64,000 bases of DNA from CAYPEK01 sp964409645. Its GTDB lineage: Bacteria > UBP15 > UBA6099. The stretch covers positions 28,661 through 92,660 of the forward strand of contig CAYPEK010000005.1 in the NCBI GenBank assembly GCA_964409645.1, written 5' to 3'. The position numbers and the translations under genes are program-made. This document shows, piece after piece, positions 29,677 to 37,142 of this stretch; the first letter of the stretch is position 1; the number at the start of each line of letters is the position of its first letter. Under the pieces are notes generated by a model. That model was not told where the DNA came from. It worked only from the letters and a program-made list of their open reading frames with translations, and made no database searches.

Positions 29677-30798
29677 ATGAAGATCACAAAACAAAACTTA
29701 GACCTGCTCGAAAAGAAGTACAAAGGATACATCAAAGGCACTGCCGTGAGCGAGTTCTTCAAGGAGTACGGCATACGATTCGCCGCGGGCCACTGGTGCG
29801 CGGGCGATTTCCTCGACCGGTTCGCCACAACGGGATACGCCTGTGAAGGCGAATGCGACTCCGGGATCGTTCCGCAGATGGAGCGCGTCGCTGTATCCGG
29901 CTGCGAGGGAATCGAGTTCCACGAACAAGTTTTCATCGACTCGAAATTCAAGAAGGATCCCGCAACTATCGGCCTCGTTAAGAAAAACCTCAAACGGCTG
30001 AAACTCACGCCGACAAACATGAATACGAACCTGTTCACGCATCCGCTCTGGAAGCTCGGCGGCATCACGAACCCCGATCCGAAGATACGGAAGGAAGCGC
30101 TGCGCGTCGCGCTGCAGGGCGTCGAGATCGCGGACGAGGTGGGCTGTTCGAGCGTCGCGCTGTGGCCGGGGTCGGACGGCTGGGATTACAACTTCGACTG
30201 CGATTACGGCGATCTGCTGAACCGCTTCATCGACGGCTGCATCGCCATGAATAAGAAGGCAAAATCGTACGGCCTGAAGTTCGGGGTCGAGGCGAAACTC
30301 TACGAGCCGCGCGAGGGCAACATGGTGATCTCGACGACGGCGAAAGCGATGCTCGTCGCGAAGGAAGTCAACCGCGTGTGCGGCGGCGCGAACATGGGCG
30401 TCGCGATCGACTACGGCCACGAGATGATGTGCGGCATCGAGCCGGCGGACATGCTCTTCACCGCCAAGCGGTTCGGGGTGCCGATCACCAACTTCCACGT
30501 CAACAACGCAAAGTATAAAAGCAACGACGAGGACCGCTGCGCGGGCACCGGCGACAACTGGGCGATGGTGGATTTCTGCTACGCGGCGATCATCACCGGC
30601 TACGGCGGCTGGTTCGGCGAGGACCAGTTCACGTACCGGCAGGACCCGGTCCGCGCGATGACGCTCTCCCGCGAGATGTTCGCGAACCTGATGAAGAAAG
30701 CGCTGATTATCTACAAGCGGCGTGACGCTCTGAACAAGGCGCGCGCGGGCGGCGATTCCTCGCTCGTCATCGATGTCGTAAAGGACGTTCTCATTTAA
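29677..30798 (+). CDS. Xylose-isomerase-like TIM-barrel protein
   Basis: 373 aa. NLFTHPLWKLGGITNPDP (from residue 117) is strongly reminiscent of xylose isomerase (NLFTHPRFxNGAxTNPDP), as are VALWPGSDGWD and the metal-ligand strands VEAKLYEP (about 204) and IDYGHE (about 244). The rest diverges, so it is a sugar isomerase or epimerase of the AP-endonuclease-2 superfamily rather than a standard XylA. It probably interconverts an aldose and ketose with a divalent metal. It heads a plus-strand run with an aldehyde oxidoreductase, a class II aldolase and a sugar permease, which supports a carbohydrate pathway. Confidence 0.75.
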   Translation: MKITKQNLDLLEKKYKGYIKGTAVSEFFKEYGIRFAAGHWCAGDFLDRFATTGYACEGECDSGIVPQMERVAVSGCEGIEFHEQVFIDSKFKKDPATIGLVKKNLKRLKLTPTNMNTNLFTHPLWKLGGITNPDPKIRKEALRVALQGVEIADEVGCSSVALWPGSDGWDYNFDCDYGDLLNRFIDGCIAMNKKAKSYGLKFGVEAKLYEPREGNMVISTTAKAMLVAKEVNRVCGGANMGVAIDYGHEMMCGIEPADMLFTAKRFGVPITNFHVNNAKYKSNDEDRCAGTGDNWAMVDFCYAAIITGYGGWFGEDQFTYRQDPVRAMTLSREMFANLMKKALIIYKRRDALNKARAGGDSSLVIDVVKDVLI

Positions 30799-30840
30799 AG
30801 AAAAGCTTGGAACCACGGATGAACACGGATAAATATAAAT

Positions 30841-30942
30841 CGCTCCCATGCTCCGCGTGGGAGCGTGTCCCCGGACGCTCTGCGTCCGAGGAACCGACGC
30901 GGAGCGTCGGCAAGCGGCGTTACCACGCGGAGCGTGGTAACG
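30841..30942. repeat. Cluster of four REP-like palindromes
   Basis: Four palindromes in a row: 30841-30865 (11-bp arms, loop TCC), 30872-30888 (CGGACGC/GCGTCCG, loop TCT), 30894-30910 (CCGACGC/GCGTCGG, loop GGA) and 30918-30942 (CGTTACCACGC/GCGTGGTAACG, loop GGA). All share a GC-3nt-GC centre. The first two read TCC/TCT at the centre and the last two GGA, so the cluster is arranged head to head. It lies between the isomerase-like gene and the AOR gene and would form stable mRNA hairpins there. Confidence 0.8.
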
Positions 30943-31004
30943 ATTTCCGTAATTTCTCCGTGTCTCTGTGTTTAAATCTTTCATAATGACGGAAGGCAAC
31001 TAAT

Positions 31005-32858
31005 TTGGGCTCGCAATACTACGGATACACTGGAAAAATGCTGTACATCGATATGTCGTCTCTGACTTCCGAGGAGCGCGATACGCCGGAGTCGCTCGTG
31101 CGCGACTACATCGGAGGCCGCGGGATGGCGGCGCGGATGCTCTGCGATCTTGTCCCGGCGGGCTGCGACCCGCTCGGCGAGGACAACGCGATTATCATCG
31201 CAACGAGCGCGCCGACAGGCACGAACGCGCCGACCGCCGGACGCGGCCACATGGTTTTCAAATCGCCGCTCACGGGCACGATCGGCTCGTCGAACTCCGG
31301 CGGCGACTGGGCCGCGCATCTGAAGTCGGCGGGATACGACGCGCTCGTCATTCTCGGCCGCGCGAACAAGCCGACGCTCATCTCGATCGACGGCGCGGAG
31401 GACGGCGGACCGGCAAAAGTTACGTTCGAGGACGCGGGCGGCGTGTGGGGGCTCGACGTCCACAAAACGTCGGACACGATCCTCGGCTCGCCGGAGCGCA
31501 AGGGCTCGCGCGGGCTGTTCATCGGCCCGGCCGGCGAGCGGCTCGTCCGCATCGCGGCGGTGATGAACGAAAAGAACCGCGCGTACGGCCGCGGCGGCCC
31601 CGGCGCGGTCTTCGGCTCGAAAAACATCAAAGGCATAATCGCGCGCGGGTCGCGCAAGACAACCATTGCGGATAAAGAGACATTTGACGCCGGGCGCAAC
31701 CACGCGCTTTACAAGCTGCGCGCATCGCCAAGCACGAAACGCATCATGCGCGAGCTCGGCACCGCCGGACTCGTCAACCTCATAAACTGGATCGACATGT
31801 TGCCAAGACGCAACTACTCATCGACCGTGCACGACCAGTCCGACCTCGACCGCATGTGCGGCGAGGCGATCGCGGACACCGTGCTCGAAAAAGCGGGCGG
31901 CTGCTACCGCTGCCCGATCATGTGCGCGCGCCACACGCGCACGCCGAACGGCCGCTCCGGCGAAGGCCCGGAGTACGAAACCGTCGTCCTGCTCGGCCCG
32001 GTGCTCGACATCTACGACCTGCCCCTCATAACCGAGATAAACTACCTCTGCAACGAGCTCGGCATGGACACCATCTCGCTCGGCGGCACGCTCGGCGCGG
32101 CGATGGAATGCGCGGAGCGCGGAATACTGCCGGACCTGCCGGGCGCGGATAAGTTGCGCTTCGGCAATATAGACGGACTGCTCGACGTCGTGAACAGCAT
32201 CGCCACTCGCGAGGGCGTCGGCGACCTGCTCGCGGAGGGCTCCGCGCGCATGACCGCATCGCTCGGCGAACCCGGACTCGCGATGGCCGTCAAGGGCCTC
32301 GAAATGCCCGCGTACGACCCGCGCGCGTCCTACACTCAGGCGCTCGGCTACATGACGAGCCCCACCGGCGCGTGCCACCTCCGCGGCGGCTACGCGGTAT
32401 CGCTCGCGTTCTTCGGCGGCAGCAAGGAAATCCCGCGCTTCTCCATCCGGCAAAGTCCGATGGCGGTCTTTAACGTGCAAAACGTCGGCATTATTCAGGA
32501 CTCGTCCGGCATGTGCCGGTTCACGGGCTACGCGTTCGGGCTGGACGTCCTCGCACGGCTGCTCAGCGGCTCGTCCGGGTTCGATTTCTCGGTCGAGAAG
32601 CTCGAATTCATCGCCCGCAGGATCGCGACACTCGAACGGCTGTTCAACAACGCCGCCGGTTTCACCGAGGACGACGACACGTTGCCGCCGAGGTTCCAGA
32701 CCGAACCGCTGCACACCGACGGTGCGGACCGCGTGATGTCGCCGGAGCTGATCCGCACCCTGCGCGAGGCGTACTACGAGATCAGCGGCTGGGACAAAGC
32801 CGGCCGCCCGAAACCGGAAACGATCGAGAAATTCGGCATCGCGCCGATAAAAGTTTAA
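31005..32858 (+). CDS. Aldehyde:ferredoxin oxidoreductase
   Basis: 617 aa, the normal size of AOR-family tungsten (or molybdenum) enzymes. It oxidises aldehydes to acids and passes electrons to ferredoxin. The N-terminal domain has the family pattern (YIGGRGMAARML, ATSAPTGTNAPTAGRGHMV), and the [4Fe-4S] ligands are C300, C303 and C307 (CYRCPIMC) plus C504 (GMCRFTGY). The start is TTG 31005: GGAAGG stands 8 bases upstream and no ATG in frame fits; the next Met is residue 12. It sits between the isomerase-like gene and the double aldolase, so its substrate may be the aldehyde released by the aldolase. No tungstopterin or ferredoxin gene is nearby. Confidence 0.88.
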   Translation: MGSQYYGYTGKMLYIDMSSLTSEERDTPESLVRDYIGGRGMAARMLCDLVPAGCDPLGEDNAIIIATSAPTGTNAPTAGRGHMVFKSPLTGTIGSSNSGGDWAAHLKSAGYDALVILGRANKPTLISIDGAEDGGPAKVTFEDAGGVWGLDVHKTSDTILGSPERKGSRGLFIGPAGERLVRIAAVMNEKNRAYGRGGPGAVFGSKNIKGIIARGSRKTTIADKETFDAGRNHALYKLRASPSTKRIMRELGTAGLVNLINWIDMLPRRNYSSTVHDQSDLDRMCGEAIADTVLEKAGGCYRCPIMCARHTRTPNGRSGEGPEYETVVLLGPVLDIYDLPLITEINYLCNELGMDTISLGGTLGAAMECAERGILPDLPGADKLRFGNIDGLLDVVNSIATREGVGDLLAEGSARMTASLGEPGLAMAVKGLEMPAYDPRASYTQALGYMTSPTGACHLRGGYAVSLAFFGGSKEIPRFSIRQSPMAVFNVQNVGIIQDSSGMCRFTGYAFGLDVLARLLSGSSGFDFSVEKLEFIARRIATLERLFNNAAGFTEDDDTLPPRFQTEPLHTDGADRVMSPELIRTLREAYYEISGWDKAGRPKPETIEKFGIAPIKV

Positions 32859-32907
32859 TTAATAGAAATTGACCGCGCGCAACACGCGCTTAAACGGAGT
32901 TGTCATA

Positions 32908-34269
32908 ATGAAAACGCAAAGACCGCCGGAGGAAAAGACGCAGCAGATCGTCACGCTCTTCAAGGCCATCGGCGCCGCCGCGCTGAAGATCGACATCGAG
33001 GACTCGCACAGCGGCAACATCGCGACGAAATGGGTGGATGAAGACGGCACGATCCACATGGCGATCACCGCCACCGGCTCGCAAAAGGGCGACCTGAAAG
33101 ACACCGACATCTGCTTCCCGGGGATCGACCGCACGACGTACGGGCACTACAAAGCGTCGTCCGAGACCGACATTCACGCGCAGATTCTTCTGCAGCCGGG
33201 CGTCGGCGGTTCTTTCCACGCACACACGAAACATGCCGTTATCGAGTCATTCGACGACAGGCCGAAGCCGCTCGAAACGCCCATCACGCCGTTGCGGCCG
33301 CTCGATCCGCTCGGATACCATCACATCGGCAAAGTGCCTGTGGAATGGTTCGCGGTGCCGAGCGGATCGCCTGAGATGGCGCGGCTCATTCCGGAGCACC
33401 TGTCGAAGAATATCGCGATGATAATCCACGCGCACGGCACGTTCAGCCGCGGGCAAAGCGTGCAGGAAGCATTCTACCGGGTCGCGCTCGTGGAAAACCT
33501 CGGCCGAGTGCTCTGGTTCCTGCGCATTCAGGGGCTGGACTCCGCCGCGATCGCGGACTACGCCTACCAGAATCCGGAGAAACACTTCCCGTTTGTACCG
33601 ACTCTCTTCACGCCGGACCGCGACGGCGAATGCGACTTCAGCGACGAGCCGGACACGGTGGCGGAATTCCTCAAAACCGGCCGCCGCATCTTCGAGTCCA
33701 AGCTCTCGCCGTTCCACGCCGGCTCGCTCTCGCTCCGCGGAGCGAACACGCTGCTTTTCACGCCGAAAGCGTCGATGCCGACCGGTCTCCCCGGCCCGCT
33801 GTGGGAAAAGCCGCTCGAAAGCGATCCGAACGATGAGGCGGAACTCGCGTTTCACAAGAAGATTTATCAGAACAGCACATTCCAGTCGATCGCGCACACC
33901 TACCTCGCGGAGGCGGAGGCGGTCGCGTGGTCGGTGCATCCGAAATTCTCGCCGGACCCCGACCATCAGGGTCGCGACGAGGACAAATCGACGTACATAG
34001 TGCCGGTTGATGCGGAAGGCAGTTTCCTTTATTTGAAAATTCCGGTGCTGTCGCCGACAGCGAATTTCGAGGAGATTCTTCGCGCGCTCCACGACTACCA
34101 CATGATAATCGTGCGCGGGCGCGGCGTGTTCGCGATCGGCGAACAGTCGCTCTCCGAAGTGCTCCACCGCGTGTCGCCGATCCGCGACATCTGCTATTAC
34201 AGAATATGCGCGGCGATGCGAAAGCTGAACTTCCTCAACCTCGAACCGAAGAACGCGAGAAACTGGTGA
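32908..34269 (+). CDS. Tandem class II aldolase-domain protein
   Basis: 453 aa, about twice a class II aldolase/adducin domain. The first half has zinc-ligand motifs: H104-A-H106 (SFHAHTKH) and H174-A-H-G (IIHAHGTFSRG) followed by the usual helix QEAFYRVALVENLGRVLW. The second half repeats the layout (AHTYLAEAEAVAWSVHPKF, then ALHDYHMIIVRGRGVFAIG...LSEVLHRVSPIRDICYY) but HxH is lost and the later His-Gly is Arg-Gly, so it should not bind zinc. It may be an aldolase or epimerase/decarboxylase with a structural second domain. GGAG lies 8 bases before ATG 32908. It follows the AOR gene by 49 bases and is probably cotranscribed. Confidence 0.75.
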   Translation: MKTQRPPEEKTQQIVTLFKAIGAAALKIDIEDSHSGNIATKWVDEDGTIHMAITATGSQKGDLKDTDICFPGIDRTTYGHYKASSETDIHAQILLQPGVGGSFHAHTKHAVIESFDDRPKPLETPITPLRPLDPLGYHHIGKVPVEWFAVPSGSPEMARLIPEHLSKNIAMIIHAHGTFSRGQSVQEAFYRVALVENLGRVLWFLRIQGLDSAAIADYAYQNPEKHFPFVPTLFTPDRDGECDFSDEPDTVAEFLKTGRRIFESKLSPFHAGSLSLRGANTLLFTPKASMPTGLPGPLWEKPLESDPNDEAELAFHKKIYQNSTFQSIAHTYLAEAEAVAWSVHPKFSPDPDHQGRDEDKSTYIVPVDAEGSFLYLKIPVLSPTANFEEILRALHDYHMIIVRGRGVFAIGEQSLSEVLHRVSPIRDICYYRICAAMRKLNFLNLEPKNARNW

Positions 34270-34275
34270 GAAAAG

Positions 34276-34566
34276 CAGTAGCGAGGATAGAGTAGCGAGG
34301 GAAACAACAAAAACAAGAATATAGAATATAGGATGCAGAATATAGCAAAAGACAAAAATGCAACTGGCAACTGGTAGCTACAAATTAGGAAAAAACCGAG
34401 CCGCGAGCGCAAACAAGCGGTCGCGGTGAAGGATGAAACAACAAAACGAATAAAAGCAAAACAGGGACTGGCAACGCAGTTTTGTCGCGGTGCCTGTACA
34501 GTTTTAAGTAGTGAGAAATAATGAAACGAATAAGTTTTTTTGTTTTTTACTCGATGCTCGCTACTG
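34276..34566. mobile_element. MITE-like element with 10-bp inverted ends
   Basis: The gap between the aldolase and the permease is bounded by CAGTAGCGAG (34276-34285) and its exact reverse complement CTCGCTACTG (34557-34566). A second left copy AGTAGCGAGG lies at 34291-34300. The 291-bp interior has no coding frame, includes copy B of the dispersed repeat (34365-34500) with the hairpin GGCAACGC/GCGGTGCC (34470-34495), and is followed by a T-rich stretch (34534-34548). Terminal repeats, size and non-coding content suggest a miniature element, but I see no clear target duplication beyond AAAA. Confidence 0.45.
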
Positions 34567-34592
34567 AAAAAATATTGTCGGGGTGCTGAAAG

Positions 34593-35516
34593 GTGAAAAA
34601 ATTAAGCAGTGTGATCGGCCCGCTTGTCGGCTTGATTATTATCGGCGCGTTTCTCGCGATCCGGACGGATACGTTTCTTACGGCGCCGAACCTGATGAAC
34701 ATCGTGCGTCAGGTGTCAGTCAACTCGATACTCGCGGCGGGAGCGACTATGGTGATCCTGCTCGGTGGCATCGACCTCTCCGTCGGTTCCGTGCTGGCTC
34801 TTGCGGGCGCGGTTGCAGCGTGGGCGCTGCTGAAATTCGGCATCCCGGCGGGAATAGCCGCCGGGCTTGTGGTGGGGCTCGCAGCGGGCGTTTTCAACGG
34901 CGTCATCATCTCCTACGGCCGCGTCGCGCCGTTCATCGTCACGCTCGGCTCGATGACGATCCTTCGCAGCCTCACTCTCGTTTTCACGGGCGGCAAACCG
35001 ATCTCAAACTATCCCGAAGCATTCCTCAATATCGGCGAAGGCAGTGTGGCCGGAATCCCTGTCCCGGTGCTGATCGCGGCGGTCGTGCTTATCCTCATCC
35101 ACTTTCTGCTGCGCACAACCCGATTCGGGCGCTACGTTTATGCGGCCGGCGGAAATGAGGAAGCAACCCACCTCTCCGGCATCAATGTTAAACTTTTGAA
35201 GACGATGGTTTATTCGATAGCGGGTATTCTTGCGGCAATCGGCGCGATTGTATTTATCGCGCGACTCGATTCGGCGCAGCCGCAGGCGGGGATGGGCTTC
35301 GAACTCGACGCAATCGCGGCGGTCGTCATCGGCGGCACATCGCTCTCCGGCGGCGCGGGCGGAATCCCCGGCACAATCCTCGGCGCACTAATCATGGGCG
35401 TTCTCCGCAACGGACTCAACCTGATGGAAGTCTCAGCGTTCTGGCAGCAGGCATTCATCGGCTCGGTTATCATAGTAGCCGTTCTCGCGGACCAATTACG
35501 CAAAAAAGGCCGCTGA
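34593..35516 (+). CDS. RbsC-type sugar ABC transporter permease
   Basis: 307 aa permease of the ribose/xylose/autoinducer-2 class. Eight to ten hydrophobic segments, the family blocks GGIDLSVGSVLAL (about 58-70), GYGR-like VAPFIVTLGSM, and the cytoplasmic coupling loop GRYVYAAGGNEEATHLSGINV (EAA-like, about 175-195), ending with ALIMGVLRNGLNLM. It should pass a monosaccharide into the cytoplasm with an RbsA ATPase and a periplasmic binding protein, neither of which is in the window. The start is GTG 34593. It follows the aldolase across a 323-bp repeat-rich gap and ends in a terminator that overlaps its stop. Confidence 0.88.
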   Translation: MKKLSSVIGPLVGLIIIGAFLAIRTDTFLTAPNLMNIVRQVSVNSILAAGATMVILLGGIDLSVGSVLALAGAVAAWALLKFGIPAGIAAGLVVGLAAGVFNGVIISYGRVAPFIVTLGSMTILRSLTLVFTGGKPISNYPEAFLNIGEGSVAGIPVPVLIAAVVLILIHFLLRTTRFGRYVYAAGGNEEATHLSGINVKLLKTMVYSIAGILAAIGAIVFIARLDSAQPQAGMGFELDAIAAVVIGGTSLSGGAGGIPGTILGALIMGVLRNGLNLMEVSAFWQQAFIGSVIIVAVLADQLRKKGR

Positions 35517-35530
35517 AAGCAGCCTTTTTT
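35502..35530 (+). terminator. Intrinsic terminator of permease gene
   Basis: AAAAAAGGC-CGC, loop TGAAA, GC-A-GCCTTTTTT: a GC core flanked by A6 and T6, so the stem can extend through the U tail. It overlaps the last codons and the stop of the permease gene, so the transcript ends right after the coding region. The cheX gene on the opposite strand ends at 35581. Confidence 0.8.
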
Positions 35531-35580
35531 GTTCAATTCATGCAGCAATCCATGCCGGATTTCTCCGGCGGATGCACAAT

Positions 35581-36060
35581 TTATGCGACGTCTCTTTTTT
35601 CCTCGGAGTCGCGAAGCGATACACATATTTCTATCCTGTGCTCGCCAAGAAACATCGGAACCACAAGCGATTTGGAACAGTTAAGTAACGACAACTCGGA
35701 GCCGTCTATAACATAAGGCGGCGTAATTTCACTCATAAAACCTTCCTCCGATAAACCCGTCATCGCATTCGAGACCAAGATGTCGGTCAATTCCGCCACT
35801 GCGCTCTTCCCAAGCTCATCGAGCCCGTTATTCTCTCCGACCATCTTGACGGCGATGCTTTCCGCGCAAGCATTCGACATCGACATCACAACCTGTCCGT
35901 TCAGACGGCCGGTGACGCCGATTACCACAGCAAACTCTCCTGTTGTCCTGAATAATCTATTCTTTAAATAATACCGTCCTATGGTCGGTTTCTCGCCAAC
36001 CATTTCCCCGAATATTTTCGTAATAGACTCGTTGAAGTAATTCAGCTGCTCGACCTTCAT
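35581..36060 (-). CDS. CheX-like protein, catalytic Asn replaced
   Basis: 159 aa, a stand-alone CheX/CheC-family domain (VAVVIGVTGRLNGQVVMSMS is the typical central strand-turn-strand). CheX proteins dephosphorylate CheY-P through a Ser/Asp-x3-Glu-x2-Asn motif. Here the motif reads S-AVA-E-LT-D: the Glu is kept but the Asn is Asp, so phosphatase activity is doubtful. ATG 36060 is preceded by GGGAGGGG; a frame starting at 36111 adds 17 unsupported residues. A close paralogue with the intact motif lies 304 bases upstream on the same strand. No other chemotaxis gene is in the window. Confidence 0.8.
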   Translation of the reverse strand: MKVEQLNYFNESITKIFGEMVGEKPTIGRYYLKNRLFRTTGEFAVVIGVTGRLNGQVVMSMSNACAESIAVKMVGENNGLDELGKSAVAELTDILVSNAMTGLSEEGFMSEITPPYVIDGSELSLLNCSKSLVVPMFLGEHRIEICVSLRDSEEKRDVA

Positions 36061-36364
36061 TTGCTGCCCCTCCCGTTTTTTTGCACGGAAAACTATCCGC
36101 AGGGTGTACAACTTTCCCGGCGTAACTTTTCCGGCTCCCTCTCTTTTTGTGCTTCCAACTGGTTAGACGTCGATTTTGGCTGTTTTCCGGTAATTTTTTT
36201 AAAATTATTTTTTGTTTGTGAAAAGCAACTCTGTACTTGCCCATTGTCAATTCAAGGCTCGCCGGACAGCAACACAATGCCGCATGGCAACAAATTTGTC
36301 CAAAACAGCATTTCTATAGTTGAATTTTGCTAATTGAAAACAAATTGTCGCTGCCGACGGCCTG
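36061..36364. other. Intergenic between the two CheX genes
   Basis: 304 bases, A/T-rich in the middle (T8 and A-rich runs near 36187-36212). No convincing gene. On the minus strand TATAGA (36313-36318 complement) could be a -10 box with TTTTCA 16 bases away, giving the downstream CheX its own promoter, but the match is weak. Confidence 0.3.
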
Positions 36365-36841
36365 TTAAGCCGCCGTTTCGGCAAGCGTGAGGTTAACTTC
36401 CAGAGTTCCCGCGCCCATGTTCAGAGGAATCACCACCGTTCGGGAATTTGGCGGCCCCGTGATCGCCATCCCCGAGCCGGTAAAAACATGCGGCGGGGTT
36501 ATATCGCACGTGTAACCGGCCTCCGCAAGTCCGATAGTCGCATTCGCCGCGATCATATTCGACATCTCCGCCAATGCACTCTGTGCCACCTCATCGAACG
36601 CGTACACCTTCGGCTCCATCATCATCGCAGCCGCGATGTTCTTTGCGGATTCCTCGGAAAGCGTGATCACCATGTGCCCCGAAAGATGCCCCGTCACGCC
36701 CACAACCACCGCCACGTCATTCGATTCGTACGTAAGATGATCTCTCAAAAAAACCTTTCCCATCGCAGGTTTTTCAGAAATCGACTCCTCGACGATCTTG
36801 ACCACGGACTTTATGAACGGATTGAGATATTCAACTTTCAT
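36365..36841 (-). CDS. cheX: CheX-family CheY-P phosphatase
   Basis: 158 aa, CheX-like. The catalytic motif S-ALA-E-MS-N (in QSALAEMSNMIAANA) is complete and the later conserved Pro (DITPPHV) is in place, as is VAVVVGVTGHLSGHMVITLS. It should bind CheY-P and speed its dephosphorylation, acting in chemotaxis or in another receiver-domain pathway. GGAG lies 9 bases before the ATG. It is about 40% identical by eye to the neighbour at 35581-36060. The symbol is by family; the partner response regulator is not in the window. Confidence 0.82.
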   Translation of the reverse strand: MKVEYLNPFIKSVVKIVEESISEKPAMGKVFLRDHLTYESNDVAVVVGVTGHLSGHMVITLSEESAKNIAAAMMMEPKVYAFDEVAQSALAEMSNMIAANATIGLAEAGYTCDITPPHVFTGSGMAITGPPNSRTVVIPLNMGAGTLEVNLTLAETAA

Positions 36842-37142
36842 CTGATGTGGCTCCAGAACAAAATCCGCGACAAAATCGCCAATTTGATACTTGTCAATGT
36901 AATATGTCCGGTAAGTACAACTGCATTATACACTCCGATCCGGGAATATACTAATTAGTAATGAGAAAAATTTCAAATTTGTTTTATTCACAATGATTAA
37001 CATCACATACAAATTAAGCTTAATAATACAAAATTACTTAGTTGTGCTAAAATAAAGTAAAGATTTAAACTTTTCTGGATATTTAATTTTTTGAATGTAA
37101 GGACAATATTCAAAATCCAAAAAAATCGGTGGTGGAACCATC
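36842..37142. other. Divergent regulatory region
   Basis: 301 bases between the CheX gene (minus) and the giant fibre gene (plus), AT-rich throughout. It holds a candidate minus-strand promoter and, toward the plus gene, AT-rich DNA with TTGTGC (37041-37046) but no clear -10. A weak GGTGG site precedes ATG 37143. Confidence 0.4.
36925..36954 (-). promoter_or_regulatory. Candidate promoter for cheX
   Basis: Minus strand: TTAGTA, an 18-base spacer, then a perfect TATAAT. The start of transcription would be about 75 bases before ATG 36841. The -10 is the same exact hexamer used upstream of three other genes in the window; the -35 is a partial match. Confidence 0.45.

Noticed and set aside
29211..29846. 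211-aa plus-strand frame in the 29.3-29.7 kb gap
   Set aside because: Low-complexity translation of repeat-like DNA that then runs out of frame into the isomerase-like gene.
29698..30999. 433-aa minus-strand frame
   Set aside because: Covers the whole xylose-isomerase-like gene in antisense and has no recognisable motifs.
31818..32714. 298-aa minus-strand frame (and 61656-62711, 33247-34167 of the same kind)
   Set aside because: Arg/Ala/Val-rich shadows of the AOR, PurL and aldolase genes; no start sites or homology.
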